Below, piece after piece: positions 60,661 through 64,000 of a stretch of DNA of 64,000 nt (positions within the stretch are counted from its first letter, which is position 1; each line of letters starts with the position of its first letter). The stretch spans positions 4,540,001 to 4,604,000 of the forward strand of contig NZ_CP053346.1 of NCBI RefSeq assembly GCF_013113735.1, written 5' to 3'. Under the pieces are notes generated by a model that ran no database searches, was not told where the DNA came from, and saw only the letters and a program-made list of their open reading frames with translations. This DNA is from Sphingomonas sp. AP4-R1 (GTDB lineage: Bacteria; Pseudomonadota; Alphaproteobacteria; Sphingomonadales; Sphingomonadaceae). Both the position numbers and the translations under genes were made by a program.

Positions 60661-63600
60661 ATGTCTGATGTTCCGTTCGCTCGGCGTATCCGATTGCTCT
60701 TGATCAGCCTGCCGCTCGCGACAGGGCTTACGACAGCCCTTTCCGCTCAGAATGCCGCACCGCAGGACGAGCCGTCGATCGTGGTTACAGGTTCGCGCAT
60801 CGCTCGGCCGACGCTCGATTCACCGATCCCCGTCACCACGCTGTCGGCAGCGGATCTCTCGAAGACCGGGCAGATCAATATCGGCGATACGCTCACGAGG
60901 CTGCCTGCGTTGAGCACCAGCTTCAATCAGGCGGGATCGACCGGCTTCATCGGAACCTCCGGCCTCAACATTCTCGACCTCCGCTCGCTTGGCCAGTCGC
61001 GCACACTGGTGCTTGTCGATGGACGCCGTCACATCACGTCGCAGGAAGGCGAGTTTCTCGTCGATACCAACACGATCCCGAACGACCTGATCGATCGGGT
61101 CGATATCGTCACCGGGGGCAGTTCTGCCGTTTACGGTTCGGACGCCATGGCCGGGGTCGTCAATTTCGTCCTCAAAAAGGACTTTGACGGACTGCGCCTG
61201 AACGCGCAGGGCGGGATCACGTCCCATGGCGACAAAGGCACCTACAAATTGTCCGGTGTCTTCGGCAAGAACTTTGCCGAAGGCCGTGGTAATATCGCTG
61301 TCGCGCTCGAATATGATCAGGCGCACTTGGTAACCTACGCCGATCGCGACGATATCACCGGTGCATTTTCCGGGCGCAATCAATTCCAGCAGATCGAGAA
61401 TCCGACGCTGGACAATACGACGCCAGACCGCACGTTCCTGAACCACGTGCACAGCTACGGCTATTCGCCCGGAGGCAACTTCATCGCTTATTCCGGCAGC
61501 AGCATCCGCACCTGCGCAGAGGGCGTGGCGGCGGCATGTCTGCCGAACGGTTTTCCGCGCATCTTCCAGTTCGGACAGAACGGCAACCTCAGCGAGATCA
61601 ATTACGGCACCGACTTCCGCCCCGCCGGCTCAAGCAACAACCAGGGCGGCGACGGCTCCACGCTGAACGAGAAGGGCACGTTGCAGCCGGCGTACAAGCG
61701 CTACGTCGCCAATATCATCGGCCACTATGATGTGTCGGATGCCTTCCGCCCGTATTTCGAGGCGAAGTTCGTTCGCGTGAACTCGTTCAACCAGGCCAGT
61801 GGCACCTTCTCCCAGGGCGGCGGCCAGGGCCCTGACGAAGAAGCGTATAACGACTATACGGTTATACCTATCCAGTTCGACAATGCGTTTCTGACGCCGC
61901 AGGCGCGCGGGATCGTCCAGTCGCTGCTGCCCGCGGGCTCCAGCTTCTTCACGCTCAACCGCAACAGCAATGATTTGGGGACACGCGACGAACGCGATCG
62001 CCGCGATACCTGGCGTATCGTGGGCGGCGTGCAAGGCACCTTCAACGACGACTGGAAATATGACGTCGCCGTCAATTACGGCCGCCTGAAAAAGCACAGC
62101 ACCTTCTATAACAACCGCGTCGAGCAGAATTTCTACAATGCGATCGATGCCGTCCGGAACGGGGCCGGTCAGGTCGTCTGCCGGATCAACCAGACGAGCG
62201 TCACCGATCCCAATTGCGTACCGCTGGATATTCTCGGCGAGAATGCGACTGGACAATCAGCTGCGCAGCGTTCCGCAGCGCTTGCTTATGCCTTCACCAA
62301 TTCGCACCGGACGGGCCGCGCTTCCGAACTCGACGTCACGGCCAACGTGACCGGCGACAGTTCGCAATTGTTCGAGCTGCCGGGCGGGCCGGTTCGCTTC
62401 TCGATCGGGGGCGAATATCGCCGCGAGACCGCGTCTTATGCCTATGACGAACTGGTGAGTTCGGGTGCGACCTTCCTGAACGCCATTCCGGATTTCAATC
62501 CTCCGTCATTCGCGGTGAAGGAGGCGTTCGGCGAGATCGAATTCCCGATCCTGCGCAACCGCCCCTTCTTTGAAGAGCTGTCGTTGAACGGAGCGGGCCG
62601 CGTTTCCGATTATAAGGGCACTGCAGGGACGGTCTGGGCCTATAATGGTGGCGTGGTTTATGCGCCGATCCGCGACATAAGGTTCCGCGTGAACTACTCG
62701 AGATCCGTCCGGGCGCCGACGCTGGGGGACCTCTATTCCTCGAATTCGATCGACTATGCGGGCGTGGACGATCCCTGCGATGTGAATTTCATCAACAAGG
62801 GTTCGGCGACCCGGGTCCAGAATTGCCGCACCGCAGGCGTGCCCGTGGGGTATGAGAATTCGACGACCCGTTCCAGCACGCTCCAGATCCTGTCCGGCGG
62901 CAATTCGAATCTGGGAATCGAAAAATCGCGCAGCTGGACATATGGCGTCGTTCTTCAGCCGCGTTTCATTCCCGGGCTTTCGCTGACCGTCGATTATTAC
63001 GACATCAAGATCCGCTCGGTGATTTCGGCGGTCGACGCGCAGAGCATATTGAACGGCTGCTACGATGCCGCCGATCTCAACAACTCCTTCTGCGGCCTGA
63101 TCTTCCCTCGCTCGACCAGCGGTGATTTCCAGACGCCCGCACTGCTGCAATCGTCGCTGAACTTCTCGGCCGAGCGCGCCAAAGGCATCGATGCCGATCT
63201 TGCCTACAATCATGCATTCAATGCGGACAACAAACTCGCCTTGCGCGTGATCGGTACGTACAATCGCTATCGGACCGACTTCCCTTATGTTGACGATCCC
63301 TCACGGCCGCAGCGTCTGAAGGGCGGTCTGGGCCAGCCGCGCGTCCAATTCAACGCGAGCGCCGATTATACGTTCAAGGGCCTGACGGTCGGATACACGT
63401 TCCGCTTCATCGGCAAGCAGTCGATAACCGATTACGAAACCCAGCATGCCGTCCCTGGCCTGGATGGCACGCCATATGATCCTTATTATGCGGATCGCGT
63501 GAACTATCCGAGCGTTATGTACCATGATGTGCGTGCGACCGTTCAGGTCAACAGACAGCTGAGCGTCTATGGGGGCGTTGACAACCTTACGGACCGCAAG

Positions 63601-63705
63601 CCGCCTTATGGTCTGTTCGGCAATGGCAATGGCTACAACACCTACGACACCATCTACGACAATATCGGCCGCTTCATGTATTTGGGCGTGCGTGTAGCCA
63701 TATAA
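60661..63705 (+). CDS. Large TonB-dependent receptor downstream of FecIR pair
   Basis: A 1014-residue receptor. ATG 60661 is preferred as it starts a clean signal peptide (RIRLLLISLPLATGLTTALS); TTG 60643 and ATG 60646 are in frame. TonB box SIVVTGSRIAR. The plug contains TLTRLPALSTSFNQAGSTGF, ILDLRSLGQSRTLVLVDGRR, and VDIVTGGSSAVYGSDAMAGV, the form of large sphingomonad/Caulobacter 'GSRI' receptors. It has no STN domain. The barrel ends MYLGVRVAI. As it follows fecI-fecR it may be the target of that sigma factor, though a ~500-bp leader and the lack of STN leave this open. Confidence 0.88.
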   Translation: MSDVPFARRIRLLLISLPLATGLTTALSAQNAAPQDEPSIVVTGSRIARPTLDSPIPVTTLSAADLSKTGQINIGDTLTRLPALSTSFNQAGSTGFIGTSGLNILDLRSLGQSRTLVLVDGRRHITSQEGEFLVDTNTIPNDLIDRVDIVTGGSSAVYGSDAMAGVVNFVLKKDFDGLRLNAQGGITSHGDKGTYKLSGVFGKNFAEGRGNIAVALEYDQAHLVTYADRDDITGAFSGRNQFQQIENPTLDNTTPDRTFLNHVHSYGYSPGGNFIAYSGSSIRTCAEGVAAACLPNGFPRIFQFGQNGNLSEINYGTDFRPAGSSNNQGGDGSTLNEKGTLQPAYKRYVANIIGHYDVSDAFRPYFEAKFVRVNSFNQASGTFSQGGGQGPDEEAYNDYTVIPIQFDNAFLTPQARGIVQSLLPAGSSFFTLNRNSNDLGTRDERDRRDTWRIVGGVQGTFNDDWKYDVAVNYGRLKKHSTFYNNRVEQNFYNAIDAVRNGAGQVVCRINQTSVTDPNCVPLDILGENATGQSAAQRSAALAYAFTNSHRTGRASELDVTANVTGDSSQLFELPGGPVRFSIGGEYRRETASYAYDELVSSGATFLNAIPDFNPPSFAVKEAFGEIEFPILRNRPFFEELSLNGAGRVSDYKGTAGTVWAYNGGVVYAPIRDIRFRVNYSRSVRAPTLGDLYSSNSIDYAGVDDPCDVNFINKGSATRVQNCRTAGVPVGYENSTTRSSTLQILSGGNSNLGIEKSRSWTYGVVLQPRFIPGLSLTVDYYDIKIRSVISAVDAQSILNGCYDAADLNNSFCGLIFPRSTSGDFQTPALLQSSLNFSAERAKGIDADLAYNHAFNADNKLALRVIGTYNRYRTDFPYVDDPSRPQRLKGGLGQPRVQFNASADYTFKGLTVGYTFRFIGKQSITDYETQHAVPGLDGTPYDPYYADRVNYPSVMYHDVRATVQVNRQLSVYGGVDNLTDRKPPYGLFGNGNGYNTYDTIYDNIGRFMYLGVRVAI

Positions 63706-64000
63706 CCCGCAGCAATGCGGCCGAGCGCTATAGCTCGAATGACGCTGGATGGGGGCGCTGCTGTCGATCCGACCGCTCGCCCCCGGACGGCCACCGGCTT
63801 ACTGGCCAATATACGCATCGTGTACAATCAACGGTCACATCGCCTCCCGCCCGCCAGTCTTTCGCATCGCGATGCCACTCCTAATTCGTTCGATCATTCG
63901 GGCTTTGGTCGAGGAAAGCCGAGATAGGCTTCGGCGCAATTCGATACTTTACCGGCAATCTCGCTCCTGAAGGCGGATATGCCACGGGCTCGACAGGCAA
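63706..64000. other. Gene-free end of the window
   Basis: No credible coding frame. A GGGGGCG (63751-63757) / CGCCCCC (63778-63784) inverted repeat with a 20-base loop and a CGAGC...GCTCG dyad near 63722 may terminate the preceding TBDR. Nothing else is recognised. Confidence 0.5.

Noticed and set aside
63715..63970. Short plus-strand frames at the window end
   Set aside because: Low-complexity Arg/Ser/Pro composition, overlapping each other in different frames, no ribosome site.

Overview
The window is high-GC DNA from an alphaproteobacterium, most likely Sphingomonas or a close relative in Sphingomonadaceae. The reasons are eight TonB-dependent outer-membrane receptors (TBDRs) in 64 kb, receptor types typical of sphingomonads, FecI/FecR signalling, a DUF3240-containing metal efflux operon and a spinster-type MFS carrier. 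It looks chromosomal. No tRNA, rRNA, CRISPR array, insertion sequence, integrase or replication origin was found.

Layout. 1-4.9 kb, minus strand: the start of an MmgE/PrpD gene (cut by the window edge), a secreted S9 peptidase, an L,D-transpeptidase-like protein, a small coiled-coil lipoprotein, a secreted protein of unknown function and a small Myb/SANT-like ORF. 5.0-9.1 kb: an iron-uptake locus, with a DUF4198 protein divergent from a heme-type TBDR across a Fur-box-like sequence, then a DUF6607 protein. 9.1-16.9 kb: a sensor kinase and response regulator divergent from a CzcB-CzcA-DUF3240-CzcC metal efflux operon. 17.0-20.2 kb: a succinate-semialdehyde dehydrogenase, an AraC regulator and a divergent SDR oxidoreductase. 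20.3-36.6 kb: a rhamnogalacturonan-I (pectin backbone) utilisation locus holding a GH2 enzyme, two large TBDRs, a PL11 lyase, a CE12 acetylesterase, a DUF6250 protein and a Tat-exported YetA/PL26-type exo-lyase. 36.8-42.7 kb: a second Fur-box locus (PepSY membrane protein, two-helix protein, siderophore receptor), then a large exported protein of unknown function.

42.8-55.3 kb holds two neighbouring modules with the same parts list. Module 1 is TBDR plus exported Cys-dependent phosphatase, divergent from a double-TetR regulator and a frameshifted GPH-type carrier. Module 2 is metallophosphoesterase, spinster-like MFS, TBDR and histidine phosphatase, divergent from a LysR regulator. 55.5-63.7 kb is a FecA/FecI/FecR-type signalling region: an STN-domain TBDR, ECF sigma factor, FecR anti-sigma factor and a second large TBDR after a 500-bp gene-free stretch.

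Together the genes describe a nutrient-scavenging bacterium that takes up plant pectin fragments, iron/heme and probably phosphorylated compounds, and exports divalent metals. The features most worth following up are the single-chain double TetR with its repeated operator-like motif, the paired receptor-phosphatase-carrier modules, and the altered catalytic motif of the GH2 enzyme.
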